The notes under the pieces are model-generated. The model saw only the letters and a list, made by a program, of their open reading frames with translations. It searched no databases and was not told where the DNA came from. This document shows positions 46,725 through 55,497 of a stretch of 64,000 nt of DNA, piece by piece. Source of the stretch: Hylemonella gracilis (GTDB lineage Bacteria > Pseudomonadota > Gammaproteobacteria > Burkholderiales > Burkholderiaceae_C); assembly GCF_004328645.1 (NCBI RefSeq), contig NZ_CP031395.1:397501-461500 (forward strand). Reading direction: 5' to 3'. The position numbers and the translations under genes are program-made. Numbering within the stretch: the stretch's first letter is position 1; each line of letters opens with the position of its first letter.

Positions 46725-48571
46725 TCGTCCACCCCACCCAGGTAAGCCTTGAGCACCGCCGGGTCGCGCTGGATGGCTTCCGGCGGGCCTTCGGCGATCT
46801 TCTGACCGAACTCCATCACGACGATGCGGTCCACCAGGCCCATCACGAAATCCATGTCGTGCTCGACCAGCAGCACGGCCACGCCCTCGGTGCGCAGCTT
46901 GCGGATCAGTTCGGCCAGCGCCTCCTTCTCCTTGTGGCGCAGTCCCGCCGCGGGCTCGTCCAGCAACAGCAGACAGGGGTCGGCGCAGAGCGCGCGCGCG
47001 ATCTCCAGGATGCGCTGCTGACCCAGGGCCAGGCTGCCGGCCGGGCGGTCCAGGAATTCGCCCAGGCCCACACGCTCCAGCTGGACGCGCGCCTCATTGA
47101 GCAGGCACCCTTCGTCCTCGCCGTCCAGCCGCAGGGCCGAGGCGAACACGCCCTTGCGACCCCGCAGGTGCGCGCCGAGGGCGGCGTTTTCGAGCACGGT
47201 CATCTCGGGCAAGAGCTTGACGTGCTGAAAGCTGCGCGACAAGCCGGCGGCGGCCAGCAGGCGCGGACTCTGTCCGTTGACGCGGTGGCCGCGGAAGATC
47301 ACGTCGCCCTCGTCAGGTGCCATCACGCCCGAGATCAGGTTGAACAAGGTGCTCTTGCCGGCACCGTTGGGGCCGATCACGGCCATGATCTCGCCCGCCC
47401 CCACCTGCAGCGACATGGCGCTGTTGGCCACCAGACCGCCAAAGCGCTTGGTCACGCCACGCACGTCCAGCACCCGCTCGCCGGGTTGCGGACGGGCCCG
47501 CTGAGGCAAGGCCCGGGCACCGGCCGCACCAGTCACACCAGCATGCCGCGGGTCTCGTGCCGGCAGGCGCGCGTGGCTGCGCGGCGCGAGCTGGAAGCGC
47601 CGGGTCAGCAGCATGGACACCGCGCCGAAGACACCACCCGGCCAGCGTTGCATCACCAGCACGATGAGCAGGCCGAAGACAATGCTCTCGAAATTGCCCG
47701 CGCGCCCCAACAGCAGAGGCAGCAGATCCTGCAGCCATTCGCGCAGCAGCACGACGATGCTGGCGCCGATCAGCGCACCCCAGAGGCTGGTGACGCCGCC
47801 GAGCAAGGCCATGAAAAGGTAGTCGATGCCCGACGGCACATTGAAAGGCGCGGGGCTGACGAAACGCTGCGTGTAGGCATAGAGCCAGCCTGAGATGCCT
47901 GCCAGACCCGCCGCGATCAGGAACACCACCATCTTGGCGCGGAACACGTTCACGCCCATGGAGGTCGCCATCTCCTGTCCGCCGCGCAGCGCGCGGATGG
48001 CGCGCCCCATGCGCGACTCCAGCAAATTGCGAATCAACAGCGCGGCCAGCAGCACACTGCCCCAGATCAGGTAGTACATGCGCGGCCCGTCGCCGAACAC
48101 GACGCCGCCGATCTTGAGCGGCGGCAGGTCGGCGATGCCGGTGTGGCTGCCCAGACTCTCCAGCGTGCCGAACAGCGAATACAGCGACATGCCCCAGGCG
48201 ATGGTGCCCAGCGGCAGGTAGTGGCCGCTGAGCCTGAGCGTCAGCAGACCCAGCACAAAGGCAAAGGCCAGGGTGATGAGCAGGCCCAGGCCGAGGGCGA
48301 TCCACGGGATGCCCGCCATCGCGCCCAGGTTGAGCACGGAGGGCCCGATCAAGGCTGCCGTGGTGTAGGCACCCAGGCCCACGAAGGCTGCCTGGCCAAA
48401 ACTCGTCATGCCCGCCACACCGGTCAGCAGCACCACGCCCAGCGTGGTCAGGGCGTACATGCCGATGTTGTTGAGTACCGTGATGTAGAAGGAGGTGGAC
48501 AGCAGCGGGATCAGGAGCAGGACGAGCAGTCCCACAGTGATGACGATGCCTTGACGTCGCGCGTTTTTCAT
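46721..48571 (-). CDS. fused ABC permease-ATPase (LivM-LivG)
   Basis: 616 residues joining two subunits usually made separately. Residues 1 to about 310 are a LivM-type permease with about nine membrane helices (GVAGMTSFGQAAFVGLGAY; GQEMATSMGVN cytoplasmic loop). After an Arg/Pro/Ala-rich linker, residues from about 365 form a LivG ATPase (GPNGAGKSTLFNLISG, LALGQQRILEIARAL, LLLLDEPAAGL, VEHDMDFVMGLVDRIVVM). The fusion is uninterrupted. It lies 2 nt after livH. Confidence 0.92.
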   Translation of the reverse strand: MKNARRQGIVITVGLLVLLLIPLLSTSFYITVLNNIGMYALTTLGVVLLTGVAGMTSFGQAAFVGLGAYTTAALIGPSVLNLGAMAGIPWIALGLGLLITLAFAFVLGLLTLRLSGHYLPLGTIAWGMSLYSLFGTLESLGSHTGIADLPPLKIGGVVFGDGPRMYYLIWGSVLLAALLIRNLLESRMGRAIRALRGGQEMATSMGVNVFRAKMVVFLIAAGLAGISGWLYAYTQRFVSPAPFNVPSGIDYLFMALLGGVTSLWGALIGASIVVLLREWLQDLLPLLLGRAGNFESIVFGLLIVLVMQRWPGGVFGAVSMLLTRRFQLAPRSHARLPARDPRHAGVTGAAGARALPQRARPQPGERVLDVRGVTKRFGGLVANSAMSLQVGAGEIMAVIGPNGAGKSTLFNLISGVMAPDEGDVIFRGHRVNGQSPRLLAAAGLSRSFQHVKLLPEMTVLENAALGAHLRGRKGVFASALRLDGEDEGCLLNEARVQLERVGLGEFLDRPAGSLALGQQRILEIARALCADPCLLLLDEPAAGLRHKEKEALAELIRKLRTEGVAVLLVEHDMDFVMGLVDRIVVMEFGQKIAEGPPEAIQRDPAVLKAYLGGVDE

Positions 48572-48573
48572 CT

Positions 48574-49605
48574 TCAGTGTTCCTCCTCGCGGCCGCCGCT
48601 CTTGAGCGAGCGCCAGAGCAGGAAGGGGAGGATCAGCGTGAACACGATGACTTCCTTGTACTCACTGGCCCAGAAGGTCGAGAAGGATTCAACCAGGCCC
48701 ACGGCCAGCGCGCCGAGGGCCGCGACCGGATAACTCACCAGGCCGCCAATGATGGCGCCCACGAAACCCTTGAGGCTGATGATGAAGCCCGAGTCGTAAT
48801 ACAGCGTGGTCAGGGGCGCGATCAACACGCCCGAGAGGGCGCACATGAAGGTGCCCAGCGCGAAGCTGACCTTGCCCGCGAGCACGGGCGAAATGCCCAT
48901 CAGCCGCGCGCCCAGCTGTTGGAGGGCCGTGGCGCGCAGGGCCTTGCCGTAGAGCGTGTGCTCGAACATGGCGTAGAGCCCGCCAATCAGCGCCAGCGAC
49001 ACCACCAGCACCCAGATCGTCTGGCTGGCGATGCTCAGTGTGCCCAGGTCGAGGCTGGCCTCGGAGAACGGCGCGGTGCGCGAGCCCTCGGCACCGAAGA
49101 CCAGCAAGCCCACGCCCAGCAGGCTGACGTGCACCGCAATGGCGATGATCATCAACAGCAGGCCTGACACATGCGCCACGGGCTGAAAGAAGAGACGGTA
49201 CATCAAAGGGCCCAGCGGCGTGATGGCGGCCAACGTCAACACGGCCTGCAACAGCATGGGCAGTTCATGCAGCGGCAGGAACGCCAGGGCCAGCACGAGG
49301 GCCAGCCCGTACGCGGGCCAAGCCAGCGATGCCCAGCGCCAGGCCGCGCGCCCCCGCACGGCCAAGCCCACGTCGGCCAGCGCACCCAGCCCAGCCAGGG
49401 CCAGCACCAGCCAGCCGATCAGCACGGGCCGCTCGGCCTGCATGGCCGCCATGGTCAGCGCGCTGAAGGCCACGAATTCCCCAAGGGGAATCAGCATGAC
49501 CCGGGTCACGGAAAAGACCAGGATGATGGCCAGGGCCACGAGCGCGTAGATCGCGCCGTTGCTCACGCCGTCCTGGCCCAGCAGGGCAATGATTTGCAGG
49601 TTCAT
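48574..49605 (-). CDS. livH: branched-chain-type ABC transporter permease (LivH-like)
   Basis: 343 residues with about nine membrane helices. The LivH signature GAIYALVALAIILVFSVTRV near the N-terminus and GALIIGGLVSYP-like region near the C-terminus (VGAIIGGLVSYPVAALGAL) are seen. ATG 49605 (MNLQIIALL) is preferred to a frame 18 codons longer. It is longer than E. coli LivH by an inserted hydrophobic block near residues 50-110. It follows the binding-protein gene after 107 nt. Confidence 0.9.
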   Translation of the reverse strand: MNLQIIALLGQDGVSNGAIYALVALAIILVFSVTRVMLIPLGEFVAFSALTMAAMQAERPVLIGWLVLALAGLGALADVGLAVRGRAAWRWASLAWPAYGLALVLALAFLPLHELPMLLQAVLTLAAITPLGPLMYRLFFQPVAHVSGLLLMIIAIAVHVSLLGVGLLVFGAEGSRTAPFSEASLDLGTLSIASQTIWVLVVSLALIGGLYAMFEHTLYGKALRATALQQLGARLMGISPVLAGKVSFALGTFMCALSGVLIAPLTTLYYDSGFIISLKGFVGAIIGGLVSYPVAALGALAVGLVESFSTFWASEYKEVIVFTLILPFLLWRSLKSGGREEEH

Positions 49606-49712
49606 CGTTGGGCGATCAGAAACAGGGACCCGGTGCCGCCGGCCACCCTGCTCGCGCAACGCACAAGCAGGAGGCGACCGGGGTACCGCGTCGACTCGGT
49701 CGTCTTGCTTCT

Positions 49713-50864
49713 TTACTTCACGAGGCGCCAGGCGCCATCCTTCACCGTGATCAGCTCGCGACCACGCGCGTCGAAACCGCTGTGGTCGGCCGGCGTCATG
49801 GTGTAGACGCCCTGGGTGCCGGGCAGGTCCTTGATCTGCTCCAGCGCGTCGCGCAGGGCCGCGCGGAACTCGGGCGTGCCGGGCTTGGCCTTCTTGGCCG
49901 CGACGGGGATCGTGGCTTGCAGCAACAGACCGGCGTCATAGACGTTGGCGCCGAAGGTGGCCGGCTCCGCGCCGTACTTGGCCTTGTAGTCGGCGATGTA
50001 CTTGGCCGCGATCTTCTTGGACGGGTGCTTGTCGCTCACCTCGTCCATCACCAGCATCAGGCTGGCAGCCAGCACCGTGCCCTCGACCTTCTTGCCGCCG
50101 AGTTTGAGGAAATCCGGCAGGGCTGCGCCGTGCGTCTGATAGATCTGGCCCGCGTACTTCTGGTCCGCCAGAGTGGTCTGGGGCAGCACCGAGGAACTGC
50201 CGGGCGCGGCGATCAGGATGGCGTCCGGCTTGGCGGAGATCAGCTTGATCGACTGCGCCGTGACCGAAGTGTCCTGGCGCTGGAAGCGCTCCGAGGCGAC
50301 GACCTTGATGCCGGCCTTCTCGGCCAGCTCGGTCGTCACCGTGAGCCAGTTCTGGCCGAAGGGATCGGCCAGGCCGAAGAAGCCCAGCGTCTTCACGCCC
50401 TTGGACTTCATGTGTCCGACCAGGGCCTCGGCGATGATGTCGTCATTCTGGGTGGTCTTGAAGACCCATTTCTTGGGCTCGGTCATGGGCAGCACCACCG
50501 CCGCGCCACCCACCGGGGCCAGCATGGGCACGCCGGCCTCGGCCGCGATCTGGATCACACCCATGGCGGCGGGCGTGCCGCTCGGGCCGATGATGGCGTC
50601 CACGCCATCGCCCACCAGCTTCTTGAACGCCGTCACTGCAGCCGTCGGGTTGCTCGCGTCGTCGAGCGAGATGTACTCGACGCTCAGGCCACCCATCTTG
50701 GTCGGCAGCAATTCGATCGAGTTCTTCTGGGGAATGCCCACCAGGGCCACGGGTCCGGTGGACGAGGTCACCACGCCGATTTTCACCTGGGCCTGCGCGC
50801 CCGCCACCAAGCCGACACCCATCGCCAAGGCGGCCAGGGCGCTCACCATCCGCTTCATCGCCAT
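49713..50864 (-). CDS. ABC transporter periplasmic substrate-binding protein (LivK-like)
   Basis: 383 residues, type I periplasmic binding fold. The signal peptide MVSALAALAMGVGLVAGAQA is followed directly by VKIGVVTSSTGPVALVG, the usual ligand-binding start, and later DAIIGPSGTPA. Three ATG codons lie in frame; 50864 is preferred because GGAG is 7 nt upstream. First gene of the leftward operon, divergent from iacA. Relatives of this type bind aromatic acids as well as amino acids. Confidence 0.9.
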   Translation of the reverse strand: MAMKRMVSALAALAMGVGLVAGAQAQVKIGVVTSSTGPVALVGIPQKNSIELLPTKMGGLSVEYISLDDASNPTAAVTAFKKLVGDGVDAIIGPSGTPAAMGVIQIAAEAGVPMLAPVGGAAVVLPMTEPKKWVFKTTQNDDIIAEALVGHMKSKGVKTLGFFGLADPFGQNWLTVTTELAEKAGIKVVASERFQRQDTSVTAQSIKLISAKPDAILIAAPGSSSVLPQTTLADQKYAGQIYQTHGAALPDFLKLGGKKVEGTVLAASLMLVMDEVSDKHPSKKIAAKYIADYKAKYGAEPATFGANVYDAGLLLQATIPVAAKKAKPGTPEFRAALRDALEQIKDLPGTQGVYTMTPADHSGFDARGRELITVKDGAWRLVK

Positions 50865-50987
50865 ATCCATACTCCAAATAAGCCGGCCGCCCAAGGTCGC
50901 TACGCGCCAGCCTGCCTCAGGCAGGCACCCCCGGCCTGAGCAGTCCGGCGGACGGGGGCAGAGACATCAAGCATCTTTCATGCCACC

Positions 50988-51006
50988 ATTCACTTGAATT
51001 GTGAAT
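50988..51006. promoter_or_regulatory. candidate MarR operator (transporter side)
   Basis: ATTCAC-N7-GTGAAT palindrome containing TTCACTTGAATT, 124 nt from the transporter operon ATG. Its core recurs at 51259-51270. MarR proteins bind such 16-20 bp palindromes. Confidence 0.5.
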
Positions 51007-51258
51007 GAATATTTCCGGCCGTTGATAGGCAGGAAAAACAACTTGCTGGCCTCCGAACGGCGCGCACGCTTGCGTGGCACTTCGCACCCCAAATGACGGG
51101 CAAGGCGCACGCTCTCGGTGCCAAAAGTTCGCTCGAATCCTTGTTTTCCAAGGAAGTGATTCATCAAAGCTGGCCCACTAATTGCTCAACTCAATTTCGA
51201 AAGAAGGGGTTGCGCCTCCAATTTTCCAGGCGTCTTCATCTTTTTATTTAGTTGAAAT

Positions 51259-51270
51259 TTCACATGAATT
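51259..51270. promoter_or_regulatory. candidate MarR operator (iacA side)
   Basis: TTCACATGAATT, one base different from the motif at 50989-51000 and on the same strand, 65 nt before the iacA ATG. The core TTCA-N2-TGAA is palindromic. Confidence 0.48.
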
Positions 51271-51334
51271 AACTTGGCAATCTAATTCGAGCCAATTCGC
51301 GCCCTTTCAGATTTGCCACAGGAGCACCAGGACC

Positions 51335-52477
51335 ATGACCACCCGATCCCCGGACACGCTGCAAGGCCTGCTGACCGACATCCGCGCGCGCGCGGCGGAG
51401 TTCGAACGCCAACGCCATATTTCGCCCGACGTCATCGAAGCCTTCAAACGCCTGGGCGTTTACCGCGCCTTGCTGCCGAAGCGCCTGGGCGGCCTGGAAT
51501 GGAGCGCACGCCAGTTCTGCGAGCTGATCGAAACCATTGCCGAGGCCGATGGCTCGGCCGGTTGGGTCGCCAGTTTCGGCATGGCCCCGACTTACCTGGC
51601 CGCACTGCCGCCCACGACCTTCGAGCAGATCTACCGTGACAACCCCGACACGGTGTTTGCGGGCGGCATCTTCCCGCCCCAGCCCGCCCCCTATGTGGAC
51701 GGCGGCATCGAGGTCAGCGGGCGCTGGAGCTTTTCCAGCGGCTGCATGGGTGCCACTGTGCTGGGTGTGGGCATCAGTCCGCGCAAGGTCGGGACCGAAG
51801 GCGGTGCCGCCAGCCTGCCGCGCATGGCCGTGCTGCCACGCGCACAGGCCACCATCGTCGAAACCTGGGACGTCAGCGGGCTGGCCGGCACGGGCAGCCA
51901 TGACTTGGTGGTGGACAAGGTGGTCGTACCCGAAGACTGGACCTTCGTGCGGGGCGGTCCGTCCCGGCAGAGCGAAACCATGTTCCGCTACCCCACGCTG
52001 TCCTTCGCGGCCCAGGTGCTGGCCGTCGTCAACCTCGGCATCGGCCGCGCCGCCATCGAGGAACTGCGCCGCATGGCCGGCGGGCACAAGGCCGTGACCG
52101 GCGCGCCCAGCCTGGGCGATCGCCCCGCCACGCAAGCCAGCCTGGCCCGCAACGAGGCCCTGCTGCGCTCGGCACGGGCCTGGTTCTACACGGCCATCGA
52201 CGAAGCCTGGGACAGCCTGCTCCGGGGCGACCCGGTTTCGCCCGCGCAGACCAGCGCGCTGCGCCTGTCGGCCGCGCACGCGGCGCGCACCGGCGCCGAA
52301 GTCGCGCGCGACATCCAGATGCTCTCGGGCATGGCCGGCATCTACAACGCCAGCCCCATCGCCCGCTGCGTGCGCGACGCCAACGCGGTGACGCAGCACG
52401 CCTTTCTGGGCGACATCGTCTACCAGAACGCCGGGGCCATGGCCTTCGGGCGCGAGCCCCTGCCGGGTTATCTGTGA
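51335..52477 (+). CDS. iacA: indole-3-acetate monooxygenase IacA (acyl-CoA dehydrogenase-like flavoprotein)
   Basis: 380 residues with the acyl-CoA dehydrogenase fold used by two-component flavin monooxygenases (YRALLPKRLGG, EADGSAGWVASFG, SGRWSFSSGC, WDVSGLAGTGSHD). In characterised iac systems IacA hydroxylates the indole ring of indole-3-acetate, using reduced flavin from IacG. ATG 51335 follows an AGGAG-rich leader; the frame continuing up to 51182 crosses the regulatory region and is rejected. First gene of a nine-gene rightward operon. Confidence 0.85.
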   Translation: MTTRSPDTLQGLLTDIRARAAEFERQRHISPDVIEAFKRLGVYRALLPKRLGGLEWSARQFCELIETIAEADGSAGWVASFGMAPTYLAALPPTTFEQIYRDNPDTVFAGGIFPPQPAPYVDGGIEVSGRWSFSSGCMGATVLGVGISPRKVGTEGGAASLPRMAVLPRAQATIVETWDVSGLAGTGSHDLVVDKVVVPEDWTFVRGGPSRQSETMFRYPTLSFAAQVLAVVNLGIGRAAIEELRRMAGGHKAVTGAPSLGDRPATQASLARNEALLRSARAWFYTAIDEAWDSLLRGDPVSPAQTSALRLSAAHAARTGAEVARDIQMLSGMAGIYNASPIARCVRDANAVTQHAFLGDIVYQNAGAMAFGREPLPGYL

Positions 52478-52527
52478 ACAGCCCCGCCCCTGCCACCCCA
52501 CCGAACACCACCACGAAAGGAACCACC

Positions 52528-52887
52528 ATGAGCGACAAGAAACCCCTGCGCGTGCTGCTTTGCATGGGCGTCAACCAGAACTTCTTCGACGCCACCCCCG
52601 CCGAGCAGAAGGAAGTCTGGCTGGCCACGCTGGCCATGTACAAGAGCCTGACCTCGCTGCCCGGCGTCAAGGTGCTGGGCAATTTCGACGACGACCGCAT
52701 CCAGGTCGGCGCCTCCACCGAGGCCCCGTGGACCACCTATTTCCTCTGCGACTTCCCCGACTACGACACCGTGGTGGCCGCCTGCAATCTGTGGCGCACC
52801 ACGCCGGTGGGCGATGGCACCTACAAGTTATGGAAGTACGCCAAGGTCGAGGCCCGCATCGGCCGCGAACTGGAGTTCCCGGTCTGA
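52528..52887 (+). CDS. iacB: small conserved protein IacB
   Basis: 119 residues, no signal peptide or membrane segment. It has an alternating strand-helix pattern (VLLCMGVNQNFFDA; TTYFLCDFPDYDTVVAACNLWRTTPVGDG; KVEARIGRELEFPV) suggesting a ferredoxin-like dimeric barrel. Size and place between iacA and iacC match IacB, whose role is not established. AAAGGAA precedes ATG 52528. Confidence 0.75.
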   Translation: MSDKKPLRVLLCMGVNQNFFDATPAEQKEVWLATLAMYKSLTSLPGVKVLGNFDDDRIQVGASTEAPWTTYFLCDFPDYDTVVAACNLWRTTPVGDGTYKLWKYAKVEARIGRELEFPV

Positions 52888-52901
52888 GCAAGGAGCATCC
52901 C

Positions 52902-54203
52902 ATGAGTACCGTCATCCCCATCCAGTCCGCGTCCGCCGCAGGCAGCGCGCCAGCCACGCCGATCCCCTACGCCGAACTGGTGCAGCCCGATCGCGTGCAC
53001 ACCTCGCTCTACACCAACCCGGCCATCTTCACGGAAGAGATGGACAAGGTCTTCTATTCCAACTGGATCTGGGTCGGCCACGTCAGCGAAGTGCCCGAGC
53101 CGGGCAGCTTCAAGTCCACCTGGATCGGCCAACAGCCCGTGGTGCTGGTGCGCGATCGCAAGAAGGAACTGCATGTGCTGCTGAACCGCTGCCGCCACCG
53201 CGGCGCCACGGTCTGCGAGCACAAGAAGGGCAAGACCGCCAGCTTCGTCTGCCCCTACCACGGCTGGGGCTACGGCCTGGACGGTTCGCTGCGCGGCGTA
53301 CCCCACCCGGAAAGCTACGGGGACACGCTGGAGAAAGACAAGCTCGGCCTCGTGAGCCTGCGCGTCGAAGAGTACGCGGGCATGGTCTTCGCCACCTTCA
53401 AGGACGACCTCATGCCCCTGGCCGAATGGCTGGGCCCGGCCAAGAAGTGGATGGACCTCTTCATGAAGCAGGCCGGTGGTTACCCGGTCAAGGTCGCGGG
53501 CGAGCACCGCTTCACCTTCCCCGGCAACTGGAAGATCCAGTTGGAGAACACCACCGACGCCTACCACTTCCCGCTGGTGCACAAGAGCTTCCTGAGTTCC
53601 CTGGACGAGCAGGCCAAGAAGACCTTCGACTTCGTGGACGGCCCCGGTTATGTGGAAGACCTGGGCAACGGCCACAGCGTGATGGTGATGATCCCCGAGC
53701 TGATCGACCTGGAAGCCGATCTCGACAAGCCCATCCCCGACCGCTTCGCCGAACTGGCCCAGGCCCTGCGCGACGAAGGCCACGACGAAGCCAAGGTGCG
53801 CCGCATCGTGCGGGCCGTGGGTGGGACCGGCTTCAACCTCAACCTCTACCCCAATGTGGCCTGTTCCATGGCCTTCTTCCGCGTGCTGCGGCCCGTCTCG
53901 GTCAACGAGACCGAGATCCACCACGCAGCCATCGTGATGGACGGCGGCCCGGCCATCGCCAACCAGTATCGGCTGCGCCTGCACGAACACTTCCAGGGCC
54001 CCATGGGTTTCGGCACGCCGGACGATGGCGAGGCCTGGGAACGTGTGCAAAAGGGGGCACGCGCGGGCGAGGACCTCTGGATCATGGTCAACCGCGGCCT
54101 GCCCGGTGAAAAACCCGGTACCGACGGCCCGCGCGGCGACGTCAGCGCCGAAACCGGCATGCGCGCGGCCTACCGCCAATGGCTCAAGTCCATGACCGCC
54201 TGA
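52902..54203 (+). CDS. iacC: Rieske aromatic-ring dioxygenase large subunit IacC
   Basis: 433 residues. The Rieske [2Fe-2S] site is CRHRG (Cys-x-His) plus CPYHGW (Cys-x2-His); the mononuclear iron site is DAYHFPLVH (Asp-x2-His-x4-His) in NWKIQLENTTDAYHFP. Known IacC proteins act on dioxindole-3-acetate during conversion of indole-3-acetate to catechol. ATG 52902 follows AAGGAG, 14 nt after iacB. It pairs with IacD and the reductase IacF downstream. Confidence 0.9.
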   Translation: MSTVIPIQSASAAGSAPATPIPYAELVQPDRVHTSLYTNPAIFTEEMDKVFYSNWIWVGHVSEVPEPGSFKSTWIGQQPVVLVRDRKKELHVLLNRCRHRGATVCEHKKGKTASFVCPYHGWGYGLDGSLRGVPHPESYGDTLEKDKLGLVSLRVEEYAGMVFATFKDDLMPLAEWLGPAKKWMDLFMKQAGGYPVKVAGEHRFTFPGNWKIQLENTTDAYHFPLVHKSFLSSLDEQAKKTFDFVDGPGYVEDLGNGHSVMVMIPELIDLEADLDKPIPDRFAELAQALRDEGHDEAKVRRIVRAVGGTGFNLNLYPNVACSMAFFRVLRPVSVNETEIHHAAIVMDGGPAIANQYRLRLHEHFQGPMGFGTPDDGEAWERVQKGARAGEDLWIMVNRGLPGEKPGTDGPRGDVSAETGMRAAYRQWLKSMTA

Positions 54204-54226
54204 GCCAGGCACGACAAGGATTCCCG

Positions 54227-54715
54227 ATGAACACCGCATTGCAAACCGACGTGCTGAACGACGTCACGGCTTTCCTCTGGGCCGAGGCCGACATGCTCGA
54301 CAACGAACTGTACGAGGAATGGCTCCAGCTCTGGCAGGAGGATGGGCTCTACATCGTGCCCATCGACCCGCGCGAAACGGACCACGAAAACACGCTGAAC
54401 TACGCCTACGACAACGCCAAGATGCGCCAGATGCGCGTGCGGCGCCTGACGGGTGGCGAATCCATCTCTACCAGCCCCGAACCACGCACCGTGCGCATGG
54501 CCTCGCGCTTTCGCATTGTCGAGGACGATGGCACCACCCTGACCGTGCGCTGCGCCCAGTTCCTGACCGACTTCCGCAAGGAAAACCAGCACCAGTACAC
54601 GGCCAACCTGGTCTACACCTTGCGGCGGCATGAAACCGGCTTTCGCATCGTCCGCAAGGTCGTGAAGCTGATCAACGCCGACGACGTGCTGCAGACCATC
54701 GGCTACATCCTGTGA
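54227..54715 (+). CDS. iacD: aromatic-ring dioxygenase small subunit IacD
   Basis: 162 residues of the SnoaL-like dioxygenase beta-subunit family (FLWAEADMLDNELYEEWLQLW, YIVPIDPRETDH, RFRIVEDDGTTLTVRC). Beta subunits are structural partners of the Rieske large subunit. ATG 54227 follows AAGGA; the upstream in-frame extension lies in the iacC stop region and is discounted. Confidence 0.9.
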   Translation: MNTALQTDVLNDVTAFLWAEADMLDNELYEEWLQLWQEDGLYIVPIDPRETDHENTLNYAYDNAKMRQMRVRRLTGGESISTSPEPRTVRMASRFRIVEDDGTTLTVRCAQFLTDFRKENQHQYTANLVYTLRRHETGFRIVRKVVKLINADDVLQTIGYIL

Positions 54716-54725
54716 GGAGCCCGGC

Positions 54726-55484
54726 ATGACGCAAGTTTCCACCCCGGATGTGGCCCTGGTGACGGGCGCGGCCCAGGGCCTGGGCGAGGCCATCGCCCGT
54801 CGCCTGCACGCCGCGGGCTACAAGGTGGCCCTGGCCGATCTGGCCCTGGACAAGGCCGAAGCCGTGGCGAAAACGCTGGACACCAGCGGCGCAACCGCAA
54901 TGGCCCTGAGACTCGACATCCGCCAGAAGGCCGACTTCGAGGCCGCGCGCGATGCGCTGGTGGCGAAGTGGGGCGGCGCGCAGGTGCTGGTGAACAACGC
55001 CACGGTGACCCTGCACACCCCGCTGATGCAGATCAGCCCCGAGGAATTCAACCACGTCATCACCACCAACCTGGGCGGTACCTTCCTGGGTTGCCAGGTG
55101 TTCGGGGCTTATTTCGCCGAACAGAAGTACGGCCGCATCATCAACCTGGCCTCCCTGGCCGGGCAGAACGGCGGCACTTCGGCGGGGGCGCACTACGCCT
55201 CGTCCAAGGCCGGCATCCTGGTGCTGACCAAGGTCGTCGCCAAGGAACTGGCGGGTGCGGGCGTGACCGTCAACGCCATCGCCCCCGGCCCCATCGACCT
55301 GCCCACGGTGCGCGCCACCGTGCCGGCGGAAAAGCTCCAGCACATCATCGACAATGTCATTCCGGTTCACCAATTGGGGAATCCGGATTTCATCGCCGAC
55401 ACCCTGGTGCATCTGGCCTCGCGTCAAGCCGGTTATGTGACTGGCGCAGCCTGGGACCTGAACGGCGGCATCTTCATGCGTTGA
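54726..55484 (+). CDS. iacE: short-chain dehydrogenase IacE
   Basis: 252 residues, classical SDR. VTGAAQGLGEA binds the cofactor, NNAT is the structural motif, and HYASSKAG holds the catalytic Tyr-x3-Lys with Ser in NLASLAGQ. In iac systems IacE acts between hydroxylated indole-acetate and dioxindole-acetate. It follows iacD after 10 nt. Confidence 0.88.
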   Translation: MTQVSTPDVALVTGAAQGLGEAIARRLHAAGYKVALADLALDKAEAVAKTLDTSGATAMALRLDIRQKADFEAARDALVAKWGGAQVLVNNATVTLHTPLMQISPEEFNHVITTNLGGTFLGCQVFGAYFAEQKYGRIINLASLAGQNGGTSAGAHYASSKAGILVLTKVVAKELAGAGVTVNAIAPGPIDLPTVRATVPAEKLQHIIDNVIPVHQLGNPDFIADTLVHLASRQAGYVTGAAWDLNGGIFMR

Positions 55485-55497
55485 CACCCAGACCCAC

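Larger units (their letters stand above)
50865..51334. other. divergent regulatory region, transporter operon / iac operon
   Basis: 470 nt, clearly richer in A+T than its flanks. It holds two copies of TTCACWTGAATT (50989-51000 and 51259-51270), one near each operon start. A 66-codon frame at 50967-51167 has no family likeness. No -35/-10 pair is convincing by eye. Confidence 0.75.

Noticed and set aside
50967..51167. 66-codon leftward frame in the divergent regulatory gap
   Set aside because: No family likeness, poor codon character, and it covers a candidate operator; the region is better explained as regulatory.
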